From the NCBI RefSeq assembly GCF_001189235.2, contig NZ_LFIP02000010.1:204599-268598 (forward strand): a stretch of DNA of 64,000 bases, given 5' to 3'. Position numbers and translations under genes: made by a program. This document shows, in pieces, positions 57,278 through 64,000 of the stretch (positions within the stretch are counted from its first letter, which is position 1; each line of letters opens with the position of its first letter). The notes under the pieces are model-generated. The model saw nothing but the letters and a program-made list of their open reading frames with translations, ran no database searches and was not told where the DNA came from. This stretch comes from Bradyrhizobium embrapense. Its GTDB lineage: Bacteria > Pseudomonadota > Alphaproteobacteria > Rhizobiales > Xanthobacteraceae.

Positions 57278-57832
57278 TTAGCGCGGCGCGCGCTTGGCGA
57301 GGATGCGCTGCAGGGTCCGGCGGTGCATGTTGAGGCGGCGCGCGGTCTCCGAGACGTTGCGGTTGCACATCTCGTAGATGCGCTGGATGTGCTCCCAGCG
57401 CACCCGGTCCGCCGACATCGGATTGGCCGGCAGCTCGGACTTCTCGGTGCCGGTCGCAAGCAACGCAGCAACGACGTCATCGGCGTCGGCAGGCTTCGAG
57501 AGATAGTCGACGGCGCCCATCTTCACCGCGGTGACGGCGGTCGCGATGTTGCCGTAGCCGGTGAGAACGATCGCGCGCGCCTCGGGACGCTTGCGCTTCA
57601 ACGCCGAGACGACGTCGAGGCCGTTGCCGTCGCCGAGGCGGAGGTCGACGACCGCGAAAGCGGGCGCGGCGCGGCCGATCTCGGCGAGACCATCAGACAC
57701 CGTGTCGCATGACTTCACTGCGAACCCGCGCGTCTCCATCGCGCGCGACAGGCGTTCCAGGAACGGCTTGTCGTCCTCGACAATGAGGAGCGAGCGGTCG
57801 GCATGGTCATTCAGTTCAGCGATGGCGTTCAC
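57278..57832 (-). CDS. regR: Redox response regulator RegR (ActR/RegA/PrrA)
   Basis: 184 residues from a GTG at 57832, the standard RegA length. Receiver domain 1-120: SLLIVEDDKPFLERLSRAME, FAVVDLRLGDGNGLDVVSAL with the phospho-acceptor Asp, AIVLTGYGNIATAVTAVKMG and AVDYLSKPAD with Lys. C-terminal Fis-type helix-turn-helix: CNRNVSETARRLNMHRRTLQ with RILAKRAPR, almost invariant in ActR/RegA/PrrA. In B. japonicum RegR controls nifA and other redox genes. The sensor gene regS lies 122 bp upstream on the same strand. A TTG at 57862 is an alternative start. Confidence 0.94.
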   Translation of the reverse strand: MNAIAELNDHADRSLLIVEDDKPFLERLSRAMETRGFAVKSCDTVSDGLAEIGRAAPAFAVVDLRLGDGNGLDVVSALKRKRPEARAIVLTGYGNIATAVTAVKMGAVDYLSKPADADDVVAALLATGTEKSELPANPMSADRVRWEHIQRIYEMCNRNVSETARRLNMHRRTLQRILAKRAPR

Positions 57833-57954
57833 GATCCATTTTTCCCTGTGGCAGACATCCAATATATGGGGGCCTACTGCGGCGCTGCCAAGGCAGCCGA
57901 AAGTCGCGTGCAGCTCTGGAAAGAGCGCTGCATCCGGTATGCCAGGAGGTGCGA

Positions 57955-59286
57955 TTAAGAACCTTTCTCAGGACTCGGCTTCGTCGCCAGTGCGGCTTCC
58001 TCGAAGCGCTCGCGGGGCCAGACGATCTGCACCACGGCGCCGTGATCGGGGAACGGCCGATTGGTAAACGACACCTTGGCTCCGGTACGTTCCAGCAGCG
58101 TTCTTGCGATGAAAACGCCCAAGCCCAGGCCGCCACGGGCGTTTTGGGCCTCATCTGCGCCCCGGCGGCGCGACAAATACGGCTCGCCGATCCGCTTCAG
58201 CATGTCAGGTGCGATGCCCGGGCCGTCGTCGGAGACGACGATCTCGATGGTTTCGGCGTTCCACCACGCGTTCACCTCGACGGTCTGGTGCGCGAAATCG
58301 ACCGCATTTTCCAGAATGTTTCCGACGCCGTAAAGGATCGCGGGATTGCGCGCCGCGACCGGTTCGCGCGTTGCTGCGACAGCAAGCCGCACCTTGATGT
58401 TGATGCCGAAATCGCGATGCGGCGCCACCGCCTCCTCGATCAGGGTCGACAGCTTCATGGTGTCGAACGGCGCGCCGCTCGATGACAATTGCGCAATCTT
58501 GCTCAGGATGTCGCGGCAGCGCTGCGCCTGTTCGCGCACCGTCTTGAGGTCGCCGGCGATCGCTGGATCATGCACCGTCTTCTCGAGCTCGCGCGAGATC
58601 AGGAAGATTGTCGACAGTGGCGTGCCGAGCTCGTGCGCGGCGGCGGCGGCGAGGCCGTCGAGCTGGGTCAGATGTTGCTCGCGCGTCAGCACCAGCTCGG
58701 TCGCGGCGAGCGCATCGGAGAGCTGGCGGGCCTCCTCGGTCACCTGGAATGCGTAAAGGCTGGTGACACCGATCGCGAGCAGGATCGAGAGCCAGACGCC
58801 GACCAGATAGATCGGCGGCAGCACCAGCGGATCGTCGCCATCCCAGGGCAGCGGCAGATGGTAGAAGAACAGCGCCGAGGCGCAGGCGACTGCAAGGCAG
58901 CCGAGCGCGATTGTCAGCCGGATCGGCAGCACCGTGGCCGAGATCAGCACCGGCGCCAGGAACAGGAACGAGAACGGGTTCTGCAATCCGCCGGTGAAGT
59001 ACAGCAGGCCGCCGAGCTCGACGATGTTGATGGCGAGCAGGGCCGCGGCATAGGCCGGCTCCAGCCGCTGCATCGGGTTGAAGGCGATCTGCAGCGCCAG
59101 ATTGAGCAGCGCCGAGAACGCCACGATGATGACGCAGGGGACGATCGGAACGTCGAACTCCAGTCCCTGGGCCACGATAAAGATCGCGACGAGCTGGCCT
59201 AGCGCGGCAAGCCAGCGCAGCCGCAGGATCGTATCCAGGCGGACGTAGCGGCGAGGTTGGCGGAAATCAGAAGCGACGTCGGTCAT
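57955..59286 (-). CDS. regS: Redox sensor kinase RegS (ActS/RegB/PrrB)
   Basis: 443 residues from the ATG at 59286. Six membrane helices fill residues ~25-185. The quinone-binding heptapeptide GGLQNPF is present (FTGGLQNPFSFLFLAPVLIS). The H-box is LDGLAAAAAHELGTPLSTIF. A Cys in REQAQRCRDILSK lies 39 residues after the His, at about the place of the redox Cys265 of R. capsulatus RegB (His225). N-box: NILENAVDFAHQ; G-boxes: VVSDDGPGIAPDML and GGLGLGVFIART. It phosphorylates RegR in response to redox state. It is divergent from the ABC exporter genes, with an inverted repeat in the shared region. Confidence 0.95.
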   Translation of the reverse strand: MTDVASDFRQPRRYVRLDTILRLRWLAALGQLVAIFIVAQGLEFDVPIVPCVIIVAFSALLNLALQIAFNPMQRLEPAYAAALLAINIVELGGLLYFTGGLQNPFSFLFLAPVLISATVLPIRLTIALGCLAVACASALFFYHLPLPWDGDDPLVLPPIYLVGVWLSILLAIGVTSLYAFQVTEEARQLSDALAATELVLTREQHLTQLDGLAAAAAHELGTPLSTIFLISRELEKTVHDPAIAGDLKTVREQAQRCRDILSKIAQLSSSGAPFDTMKLSTLIEEAVAPHRDFGINIKVRLAVAATREPVAARNPAILYGVGNILENAVDFAHQTVEVNAWWNAETIEIVVSDDGPGIAPDMLKRIGEPYLSRRRGADEAQNARGGLGLGVFIARTLLERTGAKVSFTNRPFPDHGAVVQIVWPRERFEEAALATKPSPEKGS

Positions 59287-59333
59287 GTCAGGGACCTTAG
59301 CTGTGCCGTGGGCGGCGCACAAATTCGCGACTT

Positions 59334-59363
59334 AGCGCAAGCACGCGAGGCAAGCCTTGCGCT
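59334..59363. promoter_or_regulatory. Inverted repeat AGCGCAAG-N14-CTTGCGCT upstream of regS
   Basis: Perfect 8-bp arms (59334-59341 and 59356-59363) in the 106-bp gap between the divergent regS (59286) and ABC transporter (59393) starts. A second small repeat TTGCG-N8-CGCAA (59357-59374) overlaps its right half. It could be a RegR autoregulation site or the operator of another regulator. Confidence 0.45.
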
Positions 59364-59392
59364 TATTGTCGCAATGGCTCAATGACGGCCAT

Positions 59393-60199
59393 ATGCAACA
59401 GAGCGGGACGGGTCAGGGACACGCGCCCGCGGCCGATCAGGGCGGATCGGCCGCGATCGACGTTGCGCATCTGGTCAAGGTCTACAAGGCCACCCGCGCG
59501 GTCGACGACATTTCCTTCCGCATCGCGCGCGGCAGCATCACCGGCCTGCTCGGCGGCAACGGCGCCGGCAAGACCACGACGATCGCGATGATCATGGGGC
59601 TGGTGCTGCCGACCTCGGGCAGCGTCGCGGTGCTGGGCGCAAAAATTCCGGAACAGCGCTACGAGGTGCTGGGCCGGATGAATTTCGAGAGCCCCTATGT
59701 CGACATGCCGATGCGGCTCACGGTGCGGCAGAACCTGACCATCTTCGGGCGACTTTATGCCGTGAAACATCTGCGCGAGCGGATCGACCAGCTCGCCGCC
59801 GATCTCGATCTCAAGGAATTCTTGGACCGCTCCAACGGCAAGCTCTCCGCCGGGCAGAAGACCCGCGTCGCGCTGGCCAAGGCGCTGATCAACGAGCCGG
59901 ATCTGTTGCTGCTCGACGAGCCGACCGCATCGCTCGACCCGGATACCGCCGACTGGGTGCGGCAGCATCTCGAGACCTACCGCAAGACCCACAACGCGAC
60001 CATCCTGCTGGCCTCGCACAACATGCTGGAGGTCGAGCGCCTCTGCGACCGCGTCATCATCATGAAGCGCGGCAAGATCGAGGACGACGACAGCCCCGAG
60101 GCGATCATGGCGCGCTACAACCGCGACACGCTGGAAGAGGTGTTTCTCGACGTGGCGCGCGGTCGCCTCCGGGAGGGCGCGCCAGAGGGGACACCATGA
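59393..60199 (+). CDS. ABC transporter ATP-binding protein
   Basis: 268 residues from the ATG at 59393. Walker A GLLGGNGAGKTTTIAMIMGL, a Q-loop replaced by MNFESPYVDMPMRLTVRQNL, signature GKLSAGQKTRVALAKALINE (LSAGQ), Walker B DLLLLDEPTASLDPDTADWV and switch His in LLASHNMLEVERLCDRV. This is the DRA/CCM-like exporter class with one permease. It overlaps the permease gene by 4 bp. Exporters of this type carry drugs, lipids or haem; nothing here decides. A TTG at 59357 is another start but lies inside the inverted repeat. Confidence 0.92.
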   Translation: MQQSGTGQGHAPAADQGGSAAIDVAHLVKVYKATRAVDDISFRIARGSITGLLGGNGAGKTTTIAMIMGLVLPTSGSVAVLGAKIPEQRYEVLGRMNFESPYVDMPMRLTVRQNLTIFGRLYAVKHLRERIDQLAADLDLKEFLDRSNGKLSAGQKTRVALAKALINEPDLLLLDEPTASLDPDTADWVRQHLETYRKTHNATILLASHNMLEVERLCDRVIIMKRGKIEDDDSPEAIMARYNRDTLEEVFLDVARGRLREGAPEGTP

Positions 60200-61020
60200 G
60201 CGAGATCGTCAGCCATCAGCCGCGCGGCATTTCACTGCAACGCATCAATGCGATGGTGCTGCGCTATTGGTATTTGCTGATGTCGTCGTGGCCGCGGCTG
60301 CTGGAATTGGTCTACTGGCCGGCCTTGCAGATCATCACCTGGGGTTTCCTGCAGAACTACATCTCGCAGGCGTCCGGCTTCTTCGCCAGGGCGGGCGGCA
60401 CGCTGATCGGCGCCGTGATCCTGTGGGATATCCTGTTTCGCGGCCAGCTCGGCTTCTCGATCTCGTTCCTGGAAGAGATGTGGGCGCGCAATCTCGGCAA
60501 CCTGATGATGAGCCCGCTGAAGCCGATCGAATTCCTGCTCTCGCTGATGATCATGAGCCTGATCCGGCTTGCCATCGGCGTGATCCCGATGACGCTGCTG
60601 GCGCTGTTCTTTTTCGGCTTCAACTTCTACGCCATCGGGCTGCCGCTGATCGCGTTCTTCTGCAACCTGATCTTCACCAGCTGGTCGGTCGGCGTATTCG
60701 CCTCGGGCCTCGTGCTGCGCAACGGGTTAGGGGCGGAAAGCATCGTCTGGACGCTGATGTTCGCGGTGATGCCACTCGCCTGCATCTACTATCCGGTCGA
60801 GGTGCTGCCCACTTGGCTGCAATATGTCGCCTGGACGCTGCCGCCGACCTATGTGTTCGAAGGCATGCGGTCGCTGCTGATCGACCACGTCTTCCGCGCC
60901 GACCTGATGGCCTGGGCGCTGGCCATCAATGCCATCCTGTTCGTTGCCTCTTTTGCGGTCTTCCTTGCCCTTTTGCAGAGCGCCAAGCGCAACGGATCGC
61001 TGCTCGCGGGTGGTGAATAA
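60196..61020 (+). CDS. ABC-2 type transporter permease
   Basis: 274 residues with six predicted helices (AMVLRYWYLLMSSWPRLLEL, LIGAVILWDILFRGQLGFSI, LMIMSLIRLAIGVIPMTLLA, LFFFGFNFYAIGLPLIAFFC, WTLMFAVMPLACIYYPVEVL, ALAINAILFVASFAVFLALL). SFLEEMWARNLGNLMMSPLK is the ABC-2 motif between helices 2 and 3, and YPVEVLPTWLQYVAWTLPPT with YVFEGMR is typical of the C-terminal half. It pairs with the preceding ATPase by an ATGA overlap. The exported substrate is unknown. Confidence 0.92.
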   Translation: MSEIVSHQPRGISLQRINAMVLRYWYLLMSSWPRLLELVYWPALQIITWGFLQNYISQASGFFARAGGTLIGAVILWDILFRGQLGFSISFLEEMWARNLGNLMMSPLKPIEFLLSLMIMSLIRLAIGVIPMTLLALFFFGFNFYAIGLPLIAFFCNLIFTSWSVGVFASGLVLRNGLGAESIVWTLMFAVMPLACIYYPVEVLPTWLQYVAWTLPPTYVFEGMRSLLIDHVFRADLMAWALAINAILFVASFAVFLALLQSAKRNGSLLAGGE

Positions 61021-61148
61021 ATGTCACTTTCACGTGGATTCTCGGTGTTTTAGCCCGATATCGGCCCCAGATTCGGCTCGCAGCGCATTGACGCATTGTT
61101 ACGCAGCGGTCATTCTGCTGCGGCGCAAAACAGGGGTCTGAAAATACT

Positions 61149-62477
61149 ATGCCCATCGGTGAATTTGGCGGTGCCCCGCCACTAGCGGCGGAAGGCAGCC
61201 CGGCACTCACGACGCCGCTATACTGGATGTATGAGATGGCGCATGCGTCGCTCAATCCGGTACGCGCCGTGACGGACGCCACCAAGATCCTGTTTCAGAA
61301 CCCGCTCAATCCGTGGACGCACACCGAGTTCGGCAAGTCGATCGCCGCCGGCTGCGAGTTGTTCGAGCGCACCACGCGCCGCTACGGCAAGCCGGATTGG
61401 AACCTGCCGACCACCGAGGTCAACGGTATCCGCACCGCGGTCGAGGTTCGCACGGTCTGGGAAAGGCCGTTCTGCCGCCTGCTGCATTTCGATCGCAAGC
61501 TGACGCGCCCGTTGCGCGCGCCGCAACCGCGGGTGCTGATCGTGGCGCCGATGTCGGGCCACTATGCGACGCTGCTGCGCGGCACGGTCGAAGCGTTCCT
61601 GCCGACGCATGAAGTCTACATCACCGACTGGGCCGACGCGCGCATGGTGCCGCTCGCGGAAGGCCGGTTCGATCTCGATGACTATGTCGATTACGTGATC
61701 GAGATGCTGCATGCGCTCGGCGGCAACATGCATGTCATCGCGGTGTGCCAGCCCTCGGTGCCGGTGGTTGCGGCGGTCTCCGTAATGGAGGCGAATCACG
61801 ACCCGTTCGTGCCGCTGTCGATGACGCTGATGGGTGGTCCGATCGACACCAGACGCAATCCGACCGCGGTCAACGATCTGGCTGCGGAGCGCGGCATCGA
61901 ATGGTTCCGCAACAATGTCATCACCAAGGTGCCGTTCCCGCATCCGGGTGTGATGCGCGACGTCTATCCGGGCTTCCTGCAGCTCAACGGCTTCATCAGC
62001 ATGAACCTGGATCGGCACATGGACGCGCACAAGGCGCTGTTCGCCAATCTGGTGAAGGGTGACGGCGATCTCGTCGACAAGCACCGTGAATTCTATGACG
62101 AATATCTCGCGGTGATGGACCTCACTGCCGAGTATTACCTGCAGACCGTCGACCTCGTGTTCGTCAAGCATGCGCTGCCGAAGGGCGAGATGACTCATCG
62201 CGGCAAGCCGGTCGATCCGTCGAAGATCCGCCGCGTCGCGCTGATGACGGTCGAAGGCGAGAAGGACGACATCTCCGGTCTCGGTCAGACAGAGGCAACG
62301 CACGCGCTCTGCACCGCGATTCCGAACCATCGCCGCGTGCACTATGTGCAGAAGGGCGTCGGCCACTACGGCGTGTTCAACGGCTCGCGTTTCCGCTCCG
62401 AAATCGTGCCTCGGATCTCCGATTTCATGGTTTCGGCGGCCAATACCCGGCTTTCGCTGGTTGCCGCGGCCGAATAG
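61149..62477 (+). CDS. phaZ: Intracellular polyhydroxyalkanoate depolymerase PhaZ
   Basis: 442 residues, the usual length of the intracellular PHB depolymerase family (PF06850 C-terminal domain). Motifs: LYWMYEMAHASLNPVRAVTD at the start, RVLIVAPMSGHYATLLRGTV, EVYITDWADARMVPLAEGRF, MHVIAVCQPSVPVVAAVSVM with the catalytic Cys in a lipase-box-like V-C-Q-P, MTLMGGPIDTRRNPTAVNDL, and VGHYGVFNGSRFRSEIVPRI with the catalytic His. It mobilises stored PHB granules. It is monocistronic. Two PHA-type esterases (this one and 50054-51286) thus lie 10 kb apart. Confidence 0.95.
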   Translation: MPIGEFGGAPPLAAEGSPALTTPLYWMYEMAHASLNPVRAVTDATKILFQNPLNPWTHTEFGKSIAAGCELFERTTRRYGKPDWNLPTTEVNGIRTAVEVRTVWERPFCRLLHFDRKLTRPLRAPQPRVLIVAPMSGHYATLLRGTVEAFLPTHEVYITDWADARMVPLAEGRFDLDDYVDYVIEMLHALGGNMHVIAVCQPSVPVVAAVSVMEANHDPFVPLSMTLMGGPIDTRRNPTAVNDLAAERGIEWFRNNVITKVPFPHPGVMRDVYPGFLQLNGFISMNLDRHMDAHKALFANLVKGDGDLVDKHREFYDEYLAVMDLTAEYYLQTVDLVFVKHALPKGEMTHRGKPVDPSKIRRVALMTVEGEKDDISGLGQTEATHALCTAIPNHRRVHYVQKGVGHYGVFNGSRFRSEIVPRISDFMVSAANTRLSLVAAAE

Positions 62478-62675
62478 GTATCACCCCGGCCGTGATTGCT
62501 GCGGTCGCGCAAGTCACTGATTTAACTAAAAGAATCTCAAATCAGCGAAGGCTCAAGTGATGAATTTATTTTCATTCCTTGGGTCTTTTTTGCGACTCTG
62601 ATTCATCGCAAAAATACCGGTTCCGACCCCAGCCTGTAGAGGTCAATTAACGGCCAGCCCCTGTATATTGGGCAA
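62478..62675. other. AT-rich intergenic region with inverted repeats
   Basis: The gap between phaZ and the metalloprotease is much richer in A+T than the rest of the window. It contains CTGATTT (62517-62523) facing AAATCAG (62539-62545), and a perfect 9-bp pair TTTTTGCGA (62587-62595) and TCGCAAAAA (62606-62614) around a 10-base loop. The second could be a structured RNA or a bent promoter element; it is not a standard terminator because the T run precedes the stem. No coding frame is supported. Confidence 0.45.
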
Positions 62676-62759
62676 ATGATTTGTTTTTGCGCCGAGCGCT
62701 TTCCCTGGCGGCGGATATGGCAAAGTTCGGGCGAACTCCTGCTCCCCGGACTCTCAGAA

Positions 62760-63515
62760 ATGGCTACTCGCGCCCTCCTCTATCGGCGGCCTGCCGAACC
62801 CGCGACCGTATTGGTCAGACACGGCTCCCAGTTCTTCACCGTCAGGCTGCGCCGGCACAGGCGCGCGCGCCGCTACACCCTCAGGATACATCCGACTGAC
62901 CGCGAAGCGATCCTGACCATGCCGCCACGCGGCACGATCGTGGAGGCGAAGGAGTTCGCCAACATTCATGGCGGCTGGATCGCCGCCCGCCTCGGCCGTT
63001 TGCCGAAGGCCGCGCCGTTCCAGCCCGGCACCGTGGTGCCGCTCCGCGGCGTGCCGCATCGGCTGGTGCATCGCTCGGGCGAACGCGGCACGGTCTGGAC
63101 CGAGACGCGCGACAGCGGCGAGAAGATCCTTTGCGTCGCCGGCGGCGTCGAGCACATGGACCGCCGGGTGCACGACTTCCTCAAGCGCGAGGCGCGCAAG
63201 GACCTGCAGAAGGCGGCTGCACTTCACGCAGCGGAACTCGGTGTACGGGTGCGGCGGATCTCGATCCGCGACCAGTCCAGCCGCTGGGGCTCGTGCACCT
63301 CGGCGGGTTCGCTGTCGTTCTCGTGGCGGTTGATCCTGGCGCCGCCCTTCGTGCTCGATTACCTCGCCGCGCATGAAGTAGCCCATCTCGTCGAGATGAA
63401 CCACTCGGCGCGGTTCTGGCGGGTGGTCGACAGGGTCTGCGCGTCGGTCACGCGCGCCAAGAACTGGCTCGACACCCACGGCAACGACCTGCACCGCTAC
63501 GGGATTCAGGAGTAG
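62760..63515 (+). CDS. M48/YgjP-like (DUF45) zinc metalloprotease
   Basis: 251 residues from the ATG at 62760. The zinc site is DYLAAHEVAHLVEMNHSARF (H-E-x-x-H with the downstream His of N-H-S). Family parts upstream include VRLRRHRRARRYTLRIHPTD, REAILTMPPRGTIVEAKEFA, LGVRVRRISIRDQSSRWGSC and TSAGSLSFSWRLILAPPFVL, all standard for DUF45/YgjP. The substrate is unknown. An in-frame ATG at 62676 would add 28 residues (ICFCAERFPWRRIWQSSG...) with no family match; the ribosome site of neither start is strong. Confidence 0.88.
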   Translation: MATRALLYRRPAEPATVLVRHGSQFFTVRLRRHRRARRYTLRIHPTDREAILTMPPRGTIVEAKEFANIHGGWIAARLGRLPKAAPFQPGTVVPLRGVPHRLVHRSGERGTVWTETRDSGEKILCVAGGVEHMDRRVHDFLKREARKDLQKAAALHAAELGVRVRRISIRDQSSRWGSCTSAGSLSFSWRLILAPPFVLDYLAAHEVAHLVEMNHSARFWRVVDRVCASVTRAKNWLDTHGNDLHRYGIQE

Positions 63516-63534
63516 GCAAGCTCTCCAATCCGAC

Positions 63535-63703
63535 CTCCGCTGTCATCACCCGCGAAAGCGCGCGATCCAGTATTCCAGAGGCATTTGTATTCAGCCGATA
63601 AGCCGCGGCGTACAGGGTCCCCCGCTTTCGCGGGGGATGACGGTCTGAGCGTGAATGCAGGCGCGGTACGTAGCCCGGATGCAGCGTAAGCGTAATCCGG
63701 GGC
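63535..63703. repeat. Three short palindromic repeats next to an insertion sequence
   Basis: TGTCATCACCCGCGAAAGCG (63541-63560) and its partner CCCCCGCTTTCGCGGGGGATG (63618-63638) form a hairpin family unit. TAGCCCGGATGCAGCGTAAG with CGTAATCCGGGG (63670-63702) is another, like 52951-53046. They lie just before the likely left end of an IS element at 63721. Confidence 0.6.
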
Positions 63704-63720
63704 AGCTTTCACCGATGGCG

Positions 63721-64000
63721 TGGAGTGCACCCCAAAAGTGAGACACGGGAAATTAGGGACAGTTCTCTAACGGAGAACCTATGCCCAACAAATCACCCCG
63801 TGTTTTCAGCCGAGAGTTCAAGCTTGAGGCGGTTCGCCGCATTCTGGCGGGCGAGCGGATAAGGGCGCTTTCAGACGAGCTGAAGGTGCTGCGCAAGGAT
63901 CTCTACGCCTGGCGCGATCTATTTCGGGCAGGCGGGGCGGCAGCGCTGCGGCCGATCGGCCGCCCGCGCAAAAGCGATGCCGTTGTGCCGAGCCTAAAGG
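63721..64000 (+). mobile_element. Left end of an IS3-like insertion sequence (truncated by window)
   Basis: From 63721 the sequence reads TGGAGTGCACCCCAAAAGTG and AGACACGGG, close to the terminal inverted repeats of IS3-family elements of rhizobia, which begin TG and contain ACCCCAAAA. The transposase reading frame starts at 63781. The right end is outside the window, so the inverted repeat and target duplication cannot be confirmed. Confidence 0.7.
63781..64000 (+). CDS. IS3-family transposase OrfA-like helix-turn-helix protein, 3' truncated
   Basis: 73 residues are visible from the ATG at 63781 (ribosome site CGGAG). The frame is open to the window end. SREFKLEAVRRILAGERIRA, LSDELKVLRKDLYAWRDLFR is the helix-turn-helix of the transposase-8 family (PF01527) found in IS3 and related OrfA proteins, followed by a basic stretch AALRPIGRPRK. 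The GRPRK tail is the usual lead to the OrfB region. The full gene continues past 64000. Confidence 0.75.
   Translation, partial: MPNKSPRVFSREFKLEAVRRILAGERIRALSDELKVLRKDLYAWRDLFRAGGAAALRPIGRPRKSDAVVPSLK

Noticed and set aside
1..64000. CRISPR array, prophage or rRNA operon
   Set aside because: No regularly spaced repeats, phage structural genes or rRNA sequence were seen.

Overview
The window is about 64 kb of high-GC DNA from an alphaproteobacterium, most likely Bradyrhizobium or a close relative in the Nitrobacteraceae. This rests on a RegS/RegR-type redox two-component pair, a BioR-type GntR regulator divergent from bioBFDA, an MmcB-type repair protein, polyhydroxyalkanoate genes, many LysR/MFS/SDR/CoA-transferase genes, and families of short palindromic intergenic repeats of the kind seen in that group. 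The species assignment is inference. It looks like ordinary chromosome: one tRNA, no rRNA, no CRISPR, no prophage, and one insertion sequence cut off by the right edge.

Layout. 0-5 kb: end of an SRPBCC protein, a DUF899 protein, a frameshifted DUF1428 gene, a three-gene unit (six-helix membrane protein, winged-helix regulator, cis-prenyltransferase) carrying the same 17-bp inverted repeat at both of its ends, and a BchE-like B12/radical-SAM protein. 5-16 kb: small proteins, threonine ammonia-lyase, a minus-strand run (basic protein, GST, DUF1697), a LuxR-type regulator, a TfoX-like protein, a small secreted protein divergent from an outer-membrane barrel with two CtrA-like motifs between them, a hydrolase, and a TetR/oxidoreductase pair around a perfect 23-bp operator. 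16-21 kb: an RND efflux adaptor and pump without an outer-membrane channel, then a GreA-like factor. 21-27 kb: biotin synthesis (bioB-F-D-A) with its likely regulator BioR and BioR-like boxes. 27-34 kb: a WXXGXW-repeat secreted protein, then an accessory catabolic group (MFS, LysR, HAD dehalogenase, CoA-transferase, PaaI thioesterase), a pentapeptide-repeat protein and a CBS protein. 34-46 kb: tRNA-Arg(CCG), an SsuD-like monooxygenase, a secreted hydrolase, YccF, a GGDEF-EAL protein, an HWE-type kinase, an SDR, a class III cyclase, and a GST-SDR-SDR operon divergent from LysR. 46-57 kb: a second LLM monooxygenase, an MFS exporter, a PHB-depolymerase-type esterase, a metallo-hydrolase, a DUF155 protein and two GH13 enzymes converging on each other. 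57-64 kb: MmcB, RegR/RegS, an ABC exporter pair, intracellular PHA depolymerase, a DUF45 metalloprotease, and the left end of an IS3-like element.

The clearest functional units are the biotin operon with BioR, the RegSR pair, the RND pump, the carboxylate/CoA catabolic group and the regulator-UppS unit. The last is the best candidate for an undescribed regulatory system: an orphan undecaprenyl-diphosphate-synthase-like gene appears to be controlled together with a membrane protein by a local winged-helix regulator through paired ACTTTG-N5-CAAAGT sites.
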